The notes under the pieces are model-generated. The model had not been told where the DNA came from, searched no databases, and saw only the letters and a list, made by a program, of their open reading frames with translations. The translations under genes and the position numbers were made by a program. Shown piece by piece: positions 9,817 to 17,626 of a DNA stretch of 17,626 bases. Position 1 is the first letter of the stretch. The number at the start of each line of letters is the position of its first letter. The DNA lies in NCBI GenBank assembly GCA_027596075.1, contig JADGJC010000503.1, positions 4,334 through 21,959 of the forward strand, in the 5' to 3' direction. The DNA is from Rhizophlyctis rosea. Lineage: Eukaryota; Chytridiomycota; Chytridiomycetes; Rhizophlyctidales; Rhizophlyctidaceae.

Positions 9817-9892
9817 CCTCCAAGGAGTCAAGGTGGAAATTTGGCGGCACAGTCACGTTGAGCCGGCTACAACTACCTTAACTCCTTGGAGG
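9817..9892. repeat. 18-bp inverted repeat with 40-nt spacer
   Basis: Arms at 9817-9834 (CCTCCAAGGAGTCAAGGT) and 9875-9892 pair at 17 of 18 positions; the one mismatch is C9829 against A9880. Each arm also contains CTCC-AA-GGAG, itself a small imperfect palindrome. Transcribed, it would fold into a stem of about 18 bp. Confidence 0.75.
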
Positions 9893-9956
9893 GAGCTGTA
9901 TAACCGCCTTTCGCCACTGCTATATAATAGAAGAATCTCATCTCTCAGGGCTACAC

Positions 9957-10375
9957 TCACAGCTGCAAGACCTTGCTAACAATAACCATCCTGAAATCCA
10001 CCGCCTGGAATTCCCACACCTTCACCGCAGTCCCATCCTTCCCATACCCTGCCAACAACTCCTCAACCCTTGTACCGTCCACCTCCCATTCTCCTCAACA
10101 GAATGCACCCCACTTCCCACCACCCCATCTGTCCCACTCACAACCCCAACACCAGCATCAACAGGTACACCCGCCGCAGCTCCACCCCCAGGCTGGATTC
10201 TCCCACTCGTCAAACAGAACAATCGTCATTCGTTGTCATGAATCTTGCCCGGCAGATTTGGAGAGTTCTCGAGGGACAGTGGAAGAATAGGGACCCAAAG
10301 GCTGAAATGGTACCTTGATGCACTTTGACGATTTACAGCCCAGAAGAAAAAGAATGGGTCAGAAGGAGACGCCAT
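9957..10375 (-). CDS. Tentative small split gene, unknown product
   Basis: Tentative. The ATG at 10375 has a good context (CTCACCATGGCG) and opens MASPSDPFFFFWA. A phase-0 GTAAAT donor at 10336 can join an acceptor at 10193 to give PGGGAAAGVPVDAGVGV, and a GTGAGT donor at 10141 can join the acceptor at 10083 to give VDGTRVEELLAGYGKDGT...VLQL, with TGA at 9959-9957. The model (10375-10337, 10192-10142, 10082-9957) gives 71 aa in frame. Alternatively the last exon may end at 9961 (GTGAGT donor) and splice across 65 nt to 9895, adding a short tail that reads into the inverted repeat. Codon use (GGG, GAG, TTG, GTG) resembles BZZ1. I do not recognise the product. Without splicing, the first frame ends in TGA after 49 codons (MASPSDP...GKIHDNE), so a decayed gene is also possible. 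Confidence 0.35.
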
Positions 10376-10893
10376 GGTGAGAATGTCGAAGATAAACCTG
10401 CAGGATTGTCAAGACGATGTGGCAACTAAACTTCTGTGTGGTGCGTGCAAAGCCTCTGGAATTCCTTTTTTCCAAATCTTTCATCAATGACGGGATATGG
10501 TCGATCCTCTGTTTGACAGAAGGAGCGGACAGAAAAAAACGGCCTTGAAAAAGTGTCCGCGAATTGCGGCTCTTCCAAACAAGGTTCCAAATCTGGTGCA
10601 ATCTTCCACTTGGAATTTTCAACTTTCCACATTCCGTTTACAACTCATTTGTTACAAATCACCACACGTCAAAAGTCTTTGCAGGAACAGACAAATCAAA
10701 TGGTTTTGAACATCTATATAACAAATCTAAGTACCAAACAACAACACACGAAACAAACCTAGAAAACTTTAAACGCATTCTACAGAAGATGAAAAAAAAA
10801 GCACATCTACAACACCAAAGCTATGTACACAAAGTCAAACAAATCAAAAAACGGAAAAGGAAAAGAACTATCTGCATCTATGGGACCATACTG
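10376..10893. other. Intergenic: 3' flank of the GATA gene
   Basis: No gene supported. The stretch 10680-10880 is A-rich on the plus strand (pyrimidine-rich on the transcribed strand of the GATA gene), consistent with its 3' untranslated region. An 87-codon minus-strand frame (10622-10359) lacks an ATG start and any motif. Confidence 0.5.
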
Positions 10894-12938
10894 TCACTCC
10901 TCCTCACACTGCGCCATGAGGAGGCTTCTCAGGACTTGTGTGCGTTTCTCCAGTTCGACGAGCCACGTTCGAGCTTGGGCGGGCGTGAGGGAGGCGATAC
11001 GGGCTGTTAGGTTCGAGTCGGCTGAGGGGAGGGATAGGGGGATAATTGATGGTGGTGGGGTGGTGCGATGTGGGAGTAATGCTGGTGCCGTTGAGTGAGA
11101 GTTTGGCAGGGTTATAGGTAAGACTTTTTGAGGTGTGGGTGTTGTATTGGGTGGAGTCGGTGGCGACGACTTTGATGCAGGAGGTGGATGAGAGATTACG
11201 AATGTTGAGGTGGTGGTGGTTGAAGGTTGAGATATCGGCTTTGCGGGTGAAGGTGCTGGTGATATGGGGCTGACATCGTCCTTCAAATGCGAACAGATGC
11301 GTTTCTGAAGTTGTGGTGCTGGATCTTCACGAAAACGCTTCAAAGGTATTGAGGGTCGGATTTGAGAAGGCACAGGTATGGGCGAGGGTGAAGGTGAGAG
11401 CGATGGGGACGCAGAGTGAGAGAGCGCTTTCGAGGTTGTTGGGGCCATTGAAGCTGGTGACATTACTGGCTGCGGTTGGACTGATGCGGGCGTAGGTGGA
11501 ATTGGTGGTGTTGTTCCTGCAATGGTCACATTTCCAATAGGAGGAATGGCATCTACCATCCTTCCCGATCCAACCTTCGCCCCTCCATTTGCCCTAGGCA
11601 CCACTGACGGAATCACCTTTGTCATCTGCGCCATGGCCAACCGATGCTCGTCCATGGGTAGTCTGACTCTCTGAGGAGGAAATTTCATTGGCACCACAGG
11701 GGGCACATCCTTCGTCCTCCCCTCTGCCTCAACAACCCCGTCCTTCTCCATCTCACTACCCTCCCCATCCTTTTTACCCTCCACCCCTCCCGCCGCAATC
11801 CCACCATCACCCCCAACCTGCAAACTCCCAGCAACCGCACCACTTCCAACCCCAACCCCTCCACCCCCCCTCAACCCACCCCTCCCGCCCCTATGATACC
11901 CATACTGCTTAAAATACAACCCACAAGCATTACAAAGACTAAACTTCCTATCCGGCGTCCGTCTCCACAACGGCGTCGTCGTCGTCCCGCAATTATGGCA
12001 CCGGCTCGCCCTTCCATTCGGCGTCGTCGATGGAACTGCTTTACTTGCAGGACGTGAGGAAGAGAGCGGTGAAGAAGGCGGCGTGGGGAGTGTTGGTTTG
12101 AATTTCAGGTCTTTCGGAGTGGGTGAAGTTGTGAAGGCGGGTTGGAGGGCGAAGTAGGGGTTTGGGTGGATGAGGGGGTGTGGTGAGAGGGGGTTGGGCG
12201 ACATGGGTGATAGGGGTCCGTATGTGTATGGTTGGGGTATGGCGATTGGGTGGAAGGGGTGTATGATGGGTGCGTGGTGGGGTGGTATGGCCATTGGTAG
12301 AGGGGCTGTTGCAGGCATGCCAATGAGCGGCGTTGAGGAATGAGGTAACGCCGACGGTGTAGAGGTAATAGGCTGCGATTGAGGCGGTACAGATGCTGGA
12401 AGAGGTGTAACAGGTATTGATGCGTCTGCGGGAGATGGTTCGGCTGCTGGTGTCGTTGGTGCGGCCGCAATAGAGTCCTTTATGTGCTCATCAAGCGTGC
12501 TCAGAACTGTCGCATCCCCGGACGCGGGCCCTCCCTCTTCCACCCATTTCTTCACATCCTCCAACTGGATCAACTCCGAGTCATTCGGGTGCGCACCGGT
12601 CTGCATGTCATCCTGCTTCGCGCTGATGCTGTGTCTCCTGTCAGCGGCGTCAAAATCGACAAAGTCTGCAAAAGCAGCTTCAGGGGAGGAAGCATCATGA
12701 CCACTGGACTCGTTTGATGCTGATGGGCTCGAGGGCGGTGCTGAGGAGTGTACGCGTTGTTAGCACCATGCAGGACAAAGTTGGATTGCTGGACTCTACA
12801 CTTACTCCAATGTGGCAATCCACTTCCACCTAAACCAATTCCATGGCCAGGACCAGAAGCATACATCGGCAACCGTGCCCATGCCGGGACAAAGTACTGA
12901 TCTAGGGATTCATCATATCCTCCGGCCAGCATTGTCAT
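10894..12938 (-). CDS. GATA-type zinc-finger transcription factor, 2 exons, 659 aa
   Basis: Nuclear DNA-binding regulator expected to recognise GATA sequences. Exons: 12938-12806 and 12740-10894, with a 65-nt intron (GTAAGT donor, CTCAG acceptor, phase 1). The start is the first ATG after an in-frame TGA. A single finger lies at residues 292-317 (CHNC...LWRRTPDRKFSLCNAC, CX2CX18CX2C), followed by GLYFKQYGYHRGG. This 18-residue-loop class includes fungal NsdD and white-collar-type fingers, whereas nitrogen regulators such as AreA use 17. The rest is Pro/Ser-rich and probably disordered: an acidic patch near 95-110 (ELIQLEDVKKWVEEGG), a Pro/His/Ile stretch near 195-240, a Gly-rich run after the finger, and a Ser/Pro tract. 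The last 32 residues (SLTPAQARTWLVELEKRTQVLRSLL...) look helical and leucine-rich, a probable oligomerisation or partner-binding helix. I cannot name the orthologue. Confidence 0.92.
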
Positions 12939-14345
12939 GATTCTGACGTGTATTCAAAGTGAGAAGCGTTTTGGCGGTTTATAATGGGAAGCTGTTGATA
13001 AGAAGAGCCGCAAAAGAGGTGTGTTCATGTAAGTAAGTGTGATGGAATTTCCTCGCGAACCATTAACGCCAAGCGCATGTCTCTATTTGAGGTCTATACT
13101 GTCTTCTTGTCTTGTCTATCAAGTCTATGCTGAGAAGTCCCAGCTTCAACACGCCTAGTATTTACAGCTTTGCCATATCAGAACCCCGTGCTAGCAGCAC
13201 ACCATGCATACGTCAAACTGATAATCACGTCAAACCGGCGGTGTCGACCACATCCTCCACCCAATTGCTTTGTTGGGCCCTGCACCCTTTGTCCCACACA
13301 ATCCTTCCGTTTCCCTCTCCAACTCCTTGGAATACTAGCCCAAACCTTCCCAGCCCAACAAACACGTTTCCGCTAGCATAGACCCAACAGTGGACCGGCT
13401 CTCCACAAAATTCATCTAAAATTTTCGGGGCCACGCGGGACAAGCGTTTGCTGGCCCGAGCCGCTGCGCCACACTTGGTGCGAAATGGGCACGCGAGAAA
13501 CTTTGACTGATCGCGTGGGCGGGTAGCGTCGTACGAATGGTAGCAAGCGTGGGACAAGTGGCCTGACGGAGGCAGAATTATCTGAGCAAATTGGGTTTAT
13601 ATTGGATGGGCGAAGGAGAGGGGGAATTGGACCGGAGCGCGCAGATAAGGGTTGAGACGGGTGTGGAGTTCTGGGTTCAAGGGGTCCCAGCACGCAATCA
13701 GTGACAGGGTTTGGAGGGTCCCAGTTGGCCTGTACCTGTCATCGCAGATGGATGCAGAGAACACGCATAGGATTGGACAAAGCTGATTGGATGAGCAACA
13801 CCTTACTTGACCTTGAACTTCAGGTCCTGTTATTCTTCAACAAAGGTTTCGGCTGCAGATGTAACTGCATTCCACTGAAGTGAAGGCAGCAGATGTTGAA
13901 CGCTAGCGCACAGAAGGACATTTTATGGACCGTCTTTCACATATGAATACATCACGACCTGCGTGGTTTGCAATGCAAAAGGACCGATAAATTGGTAGGG
14001 CGGGAATGATTGGTGGACCACCCATTAGCGAATGAATGTGCAAAAACGCGGTGACTGTGCCTTTGGCCTGCAAACAACAAGGAACCATGTGTCATGTGCA
14101 TTGAGTCAAGCCAGTTCCCATCGTGTGGATTGCCTCGATTCCCCCCATTGATCTCCCAATCAAACTCCACACCCACACTGTTATACGGCCGAGAAGATTG
14201 TAACAACACAATGATATCTGTATCAGCAAGATATCTCAAAATCCCCGCTGTCCACTCACACATCTGTCGTGCCCCAAATGTCCGTTGAGCAGCTTACACA
14301 ACCTCTTCAATCAACGATCCCACCACCCTCAACATACAAACGATC
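12939..14345. other. Divergent promoter region between GATA gene and coiled-coil gene
   Basis: No gene seen. This 1.4-kb region separates two divergently transcribed genes. It contains scattered HGATAR matches: TGATAA at 12996 and 13219, a TGATAG on the minus strand at 13116-13121, AGATAA at 13643 and (minus) 13578, and CGATAA at 13985. That count is only slightly above chance for this length. Two inverted CCAAT boxes flank a GGGCGG at about 13991-14015. Confidence 0.5.
14213..14235. promoter_or_regulatory. Cluster of three GATA cores (GATATC, TATC, GATATC)
   Basis: GATATC palindromes at 14213-14218 and 14230-14235, with TATC at 14221-14224, sit 111-133 bp upstream of the plus-strand gene. 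They carry the GATA core but not the full HGATAR consensus. A link to the neighbouring GATA factor is inference. Confidence 0.25.
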
Positions 14346-15311
14346 ATGGATGAAGACTCGGAAGAAACATTGAAAACATGGGTCTTGATTCAACGCGAGA
14401 TGCTGAAACTCACATTGCCAGACCTGCAAGCAAAGTTGAAATCAACCACGCAGGAAGCATCTGATTTGAGGAAGGAGCGGGACAAGTTGCATATGGAGGT
14501 TGAGAGATTGAGAGGGGAGTTGAACAAAGCGCAACCAGACTTGGTGGATGTGAAAGGGACGTGAGAGCAAGTGCTGGAAGAGTTTATGGAGGAAAAGGGT
14601 AGCATTGGAGGACAGCAAGAAGCGGCTGGGGTCAGTGGGGAATGATTACGATGTGGAGGATGATTACCATATCGAGGGTGAATGTTGGACCGATGATTAT
14701 TATGAAGCAGATGGATAATCTAATGAGCAAAAACCTTCCCGAAGCAGGACCGGAAGAAGTACATAAAAGTCTGGTTGGTTCTAAACCTTACCCTCAAGAC
14801 GCCATCAGTAAGTCAAACTTTTGATATCACCCATTTGATCGACCTCAAACATCCACGAAAAACCCCCAAATAGTCGAGGCAGAAAACCTAATGCTTCCCG
14901 TGATTCAACACGGGATGCTCAACCGCTTCGACAAATGGAAAGCATGGATGATTTCCTACCCACAGGGCCCATGCCCCTTTCGAGACTGCTTCCAGACCGG
15001 AAAATACATGTCAAGCTCGGATATTGCCGATCACGTCAAAATGCGGATCCAGCATATTCACGATATGACAGACACGGCGGAGGGACGGGCGGAGATCCAA
15101 GTCGCTCTGTCTGGAGATCAGCTTTATCTCGTCTTTTCAGGTTTGGTTAGTAGGGCTTGTGGGTGGCATTTGTGTTGGGCTCAGGCTGATACCCACTTAG
15201 GTGATTCGTGATCCTTGTGATCGCAAGATCCTTCAGACAGTGTACAACATGCTTGGGTATAAAGTCGTTGTCGTCGGTGGTGGCAAGGAGAAGGAGGATG
15301 ACTATCCATGA
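14346..15311 (+). CDS. Coiled-coil protein with C2H2-like cluster, 5 exons, 239 aa
   Basis: No known family recognised. The exon model 14346-14560, 14616-14677, 14748-14807, 14874-15145, 15201-15311 totals 720 nt in frame; introns are 55, 70, 66 and 55 nt. Intron 2 has a CTAAT branch-like site. Residues about 25-68 form a charged coiled coil (LQAKLKSTTQEASDLRKERD...). An acidic, Tyr-containing stretch follows (NDYDVEDDYHIEG, residues 80-92). Residues 113-200 are the most structured part, with Trp/Met-rich WKAWMISYP and then C146-x4-C151-x14-H166-x6-H173-x1-H175, which resembles an atypical C2H2 zinc site. The C-terminus has a hydrophobic strand (GYKVVVVGGG) and ends KEKEDDYP. The unspliced first exon frame hits TGA at 14562, inside the proposed first intron. 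Gene reality is well supported by the coherent frame; function is unknown. The fourth donor could also be at 15141, but that gives an early stop. Confidence 0.75.
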
Positions 15312-15704
15312 TGTATATACCAATGAATGCATTGTAGCGATTCAATCTTGTAGAGTGGTACAGTTCAAATTTCTATATGTGCAGGCGAATGTCATACATT
15401 TTCAGTGTTGTGGGATGTAGTCTCTGCTGATTGAAAATCGCACATCCTCAGAATCACAGTCTCGTTTACTCGGTGTCCGTGATGTTCCATGCAAAAGGAG
15501 TGATGGTGCAAATGGTATTGAATATACAAATAACACTCTGACTTCTTAGAGCTTGCGGTCCAACAATGGCGCACAGCAAGAGATAGTAAGTCCGTGTGCT
15601 TTTGCCTTCAATGTGAATCAGCACATGTTCAAATCATGGGAAATACAATCGCACCTTACATGAACTGCGACAACGAATGATCCCAGCTCAAAATCACTCA
15701 ACAC
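15312..15704. other. Intergenic between convergent genes
   Basis: Nothing recognisable. It holds the two 3' flanks of the converging coiled-coil (plus) and F-box-like (minus) genes. Short frames on both strands lack motifs. Confidence 0.5.
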
Positions 15705-16133
15705 TCATCGAAAAAGCGAGAAATTGTCTTTCCATTTCGGTGCGCTTGGTGTCTTATACCGACCCATACTCCCCACCTCAGATTTCACCCGCTCAGACTT
15801 CACCGGCAACGTCTTGAAAATCTCCATCACAGCCGTCGACCTTGCCTCCCCTTGCCGAAGGAACTGCACAGCCAGAATGCGACACATCGGCGTGCAGCGG
15901 TGGTATGGGTTCGATTTGTTTTTGCAGGGGGGGAGTTTGGATTTGATGTAGGGGCTGCCGAAGAACGTGGTGATGAGGACGCAGGTGTGCACGTCGGTGT
16001 AGAAGAGGATGATGTAGTCGATTAGTTCTTGGGGGAGGAGGCCCATTGTGATGCGGGGGGGTTCCCGACGGGGTGGAGGAGGATGTGGCTGAACATGTTT
16101 CGTTTGTTGTGGGGCGTTGAGTGCGGAAAGCAT
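15705..16133 (-). CDS. Small F-box-like protein, single exon, 142 aa
   Basis: Weakly recognised. From the ATG at 16133 the protein begins MLSALNAPQQTKHVQPH, then a Pro/Arg-rich stretch, then MGLLPQELIDYIILFYTDVH (from about residue 30). LPQELIDYII matches the first helix of F-box motifs, which bind Skp1 in SCF ubiquitin ligases. A further hydrophobic segment (VHTCVLITTFFGSPYIKSKL) would continue the F-box fold. The remainder has several Cys residues (KLPPCKNK...CTPMCRILAVQF) and a basic C-terminus ending KWKDNFSLFR. No substrate-binding repeat follows, and the protein is short for an F-box protein. The frame is open upstream to 16340, but the extra 69 residues look like read-through of untranslated DNA. 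Alternatively the methionine before GLLPQEL may be the true start. Confidence 0.5.
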   Translation of the reverse strand: MLSALNAPQQTKHVQPHPPPPRREPPRITMGLLPQELIDYIILFYTDVHTCVLITTFFGSPYIKSKLPPCKNKSNPYHRCTPMCRILAVQFLRQGEARSTAVMEIFKTLPVKSERVKSEVGSMGRYKTPSAPKWKDNFSLFR

Positions 16134-16617
16134 GGCGGTTGGACTTGTGTTTGGGGGTTTCAATAGTCGATACAGCTGTGTGCGTTTTCGCTGGAAAAAG
16201 TGGAGGAGATGGGATGGTTTTGTGTGGGAAAAGATGAGCTGCCACTTGCCCCTTCGCCTTCGCAGGCTAAAGTTCAAGTCACTTGGGCCTTGGCAGACAC
16301 AAGGGGTGGCGCGTGCAACGATGTAACTATATTTGGTCATATCGCTATTCGCATGTGAAAATTGAAGCCACGGGTCTTTTCAGCACACGTTTCACAAGAA
16401 AGATGCACCCTGCACTAAAATAAATGTACGGATTATGGCAAAGTTCAACAGTATCTGAATGGCTACCCAGGTTCGCGGTGCCTACCGGACTACAGTCTGT
16501 GAGAAATGCCACCATGCCTTCATTTCAACATACACACCTATCATCAAATGCATCCGACCTTTCCCAAATATTCAAAAGCGTAAAGCCAGCAGCTCCATAC
16601 CGTAAACACCCTCACCA
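16134..16617. other. Intergenic: F-box-like gene promoter, MYND gene 3' flank
   Basis: No separate gene. The segment 16134-16340 continues the open frame of the F-box-like gene upstream, with no motif in it. The rest, to 16617, is the 3' flank of the MYND gene. Confidence 0.45.
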
Positions 16618-17301
16618 TTAAGCATAAGGATCATCCGACACACTACTCCACCCCTCAACCCCGTACATCGCGCCATTCTCAACCCTCTCCTCCTTATAGT
16701 TTTTCCAAAACCTCCTAAACTTCCCCTTCGTTATATCCCTTTCGGGCACCACAGCCCCTTCGCCATCGCCAAACATATCCAACAACCTATCACAAAACAT
16801 CCACACCCCCTCCACCAAATGCACACTAGTAGGCCTCCCATCAGCCCTCGCAACAATTACGTCCCCGACACCACATTGCCATTCGCCTGGCGCGTACCCG
16901 GAATGGATCTCAATCATGAGGTAGGTAGCGATTTGGCAATCATACTTGGCGCGATCGGGATGTGTTGGTGCTTCCTTCGGATCCAAAGGTGCTTCGCGGT
17001 AGATGCGGAGTGGGATGCCGATTTCGTGAGAGACGGGGGAGAGCGGACAAGCTGCTTCAAAAACGGGGTGCGTGCGGGGTATTGTGATGAGTTGGAACGT
17101 GCCGGGGCGAGTGCTTCCGCGGCGATGGATGCGGACGGCTTGGACAGTATCAGAATTGTCGGATGAGAGGGCTGCCGGGACGCATATCGAATTGTGAGCT
17201 TTCCAAGCGCTTCTTTGACAGTCTTGCGAGCAGTAGTATATAGTTTTGCATCGTTGACAGCGAGTATTGGTTTCGGTGGAGCAAACGGCACAGGGTGGCA
17301 T
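16618..17301 (-). CDS. MYND-type zinc-finger protein, single exon, 227 aa
   Basis: The MYND domain fills the N-terminus, residues 4-40, with the complete ligand set C4-x2-C7-x7-C15-x2-C18-x5-C24-x3-C28-x7-H36-x3-C40 (CAVCSTETNTRCQRCKTIYY, then CSQDCQRSAWKAHNSIC). MYND domains bind two zinc ions and act as protein-protein interaction modules that often recognise Pro-rich peptides. The rest (41-227) is a mixed alpha/beta region with no SET or other catalytic domain: an intermediate stretch with PGTFQLITIPRTHPVFEAA and a C-terminal part with GEWQCGVGDVIVARADGRPT and FCDRLLDMFGDGEG. Small MYND proteins of this layout are common and expanded in several fungal groups; partners are unknown. The start at 17301 places the first zinc cysteine at residue 4. 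No intron is needed. The gene is transcribed away from the 5S rRNA gene to its right. Confidence 0.9.
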   Translation of the reverse strand: MPPCAVCSTETNTRCQRCKTIYYCSQDCQRSAWKAHNSICVPAALSSDNSDTVQAVRIHRRGSTRPGTFQLITIPRTHPVFEAACPLSPVSHEIGIPLRIYREAPLDPKEAPTHPDRAKYDCQIATYLMIEIHSGYAPGEWQCGVGDVIVARADGRPTSVHLVEGVWMFCDRLLDMFGDGEGAVVPERDITKGKFRRFWKNYKEERVENGAMYGVEGWSSVSDDPYA

Positions 17302-17558
17302 CTTTTAGATCGATCACTTGGTTAGCGCTTGATGAAGTTTTGTAAACATGGATATGCCAAACCTGCAACAGTATGATGCGCGTCGTGGCTTGCGCCAGCT
17401 TTCATTCATTACCTAATCGCCAGGTGAAGGTGCTCAACCAATCGGACACCTCAGACCATCCCCTTTCCTTCATTCACAATGTTATCACAACTTGAACCAA
17501 AATTCCCATGTTTTCTTCACATTACAAGCCATGACATTTTGAACACTTTGCTTTACAT

Positions 17559-17626
17559 CATCTACGGCCATACACACCAGAAAGCACCGGATCCCGTCTG
17601 ATCTCCGAAGTTAAGCTGGTGATGGC
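17559..17626 (+). rRNA. 5S ribosomal RNA, 5' part, cut by window end
   Basis: The sequence from about CATCTACGGCCATAC to the last base matches the 5' half of eukaryotic 5S rRNA: CGGCCATA, then AGAAAGCACC, GATCCCGTC, TGATCTCCGAAGTTAAGC and GGTGATGGC. GAAGTTAAGC is the conserved internal box A segment read by TFIIIA/polymerase III. The remaining about 50 nt lie beyond the window. The exact 5' end is uncertain by a base or two. Confidence 0.92.

Larger units (their letters stand above)
8789..9956. other. Intergenic: SAM synthetase promoter region
   Basis: No protein gene recognised over 1.17 kb. The left part is the promoter and 5' leader of the SAM synthetase gene. The right part may hold the 3' flank of the tentative gene ending near 9957. 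It contains a CACGTG/TGACTCA pair, a right-facing CCAAT/TATA pair and an inverted repeat, each listed separately. Confidence 0.6.

Noticed and set aside
15793..16245. 150-codon minus-strand frame overlapping the F-box-like gene
   Set aside because: It is a shifted frame, His/Pro/Arg-rich, without any motif; the overlapping frame holds the F-box-like segment.
16134..16340. N-terminal extension of the F-box-like protein from 16340
   Set aside because: The extra 69 residues are basic and irregular with no motif, and a suitable ATG at 16133 starts closer to the recognisable domain.

Overview
The window is fungal nuclear DNA. The protein genes carry many short spliceosomal introns (about 52-210 nt, most 55-130, with GTRNGN-type donors), and the products are fungal types: an F-BAR/C1/SH3-SH3 protein of the Bzz1 family, a GATA factor with a CX2CX18CX2C finger, and a MYND protein. 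A eukaryotic 5S rRNA gene begins at the right edge. Intron density (16 exons modelled in the Bzz1 gene) and the 5S sequence would fit an early-diverging fungus such as a chytrid, or a basidiomycete. I cannot fix the phylum by eye.

Layout, left to right. (1) 1-1240, minus: 5' part of a Ser/Pro/Gly/His-rich protein of unknown function, running off the left edge. (2) 2138-5754, minus: BZZ1, rebuilt here from 16 exons that join in frame to 727 aa. (3) 5755-7319: intergenic, with a CCAAT/TATA pair facing right. (4) 7320-8788, minus: S-adenosylmethionine synthetase, five exons, 386 aa. (5) 8789-9956: intergenic, with CACGTG and TGACTCA motifs, a right-facing CCAAT/TATA pair and an 18-bp inverted repeat. 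(6) 9957-10375, minus: a tentative small split gene. (7) 10894-12938, minus: GATA transcription factor, two exons, 659 aa. (8) 12939-14345: divergent promoter region. (9) 14346-15311, plus: coiled-coil protein with a C2H2-like cluster, five exons, 239 aa. (10) 15705-16133, minus: small F-box-like protein. (11) 16618-17301, minus: MYND zinc-finger protein. (12) 17559-17626, plus: start of a 5S rRNA gene.

The genes do not form a pathway or cluster. They look like ordinary chromosomal neighbours: actin/endocytosis scaffold, methyl-donor synthesis, transcriptional regulator and unknowns. I see no virus, transposon, CRISPR array or biosynthetic cluster. The most useful results are the exon models, because single open reading frames hide the Bzz1 C1 domain, both SH3 domains and the zinc-binding segment of the plus-strand gene. 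All splice sites were chosen by eye from GT/AG, phase and domain continuity, without transcript data.
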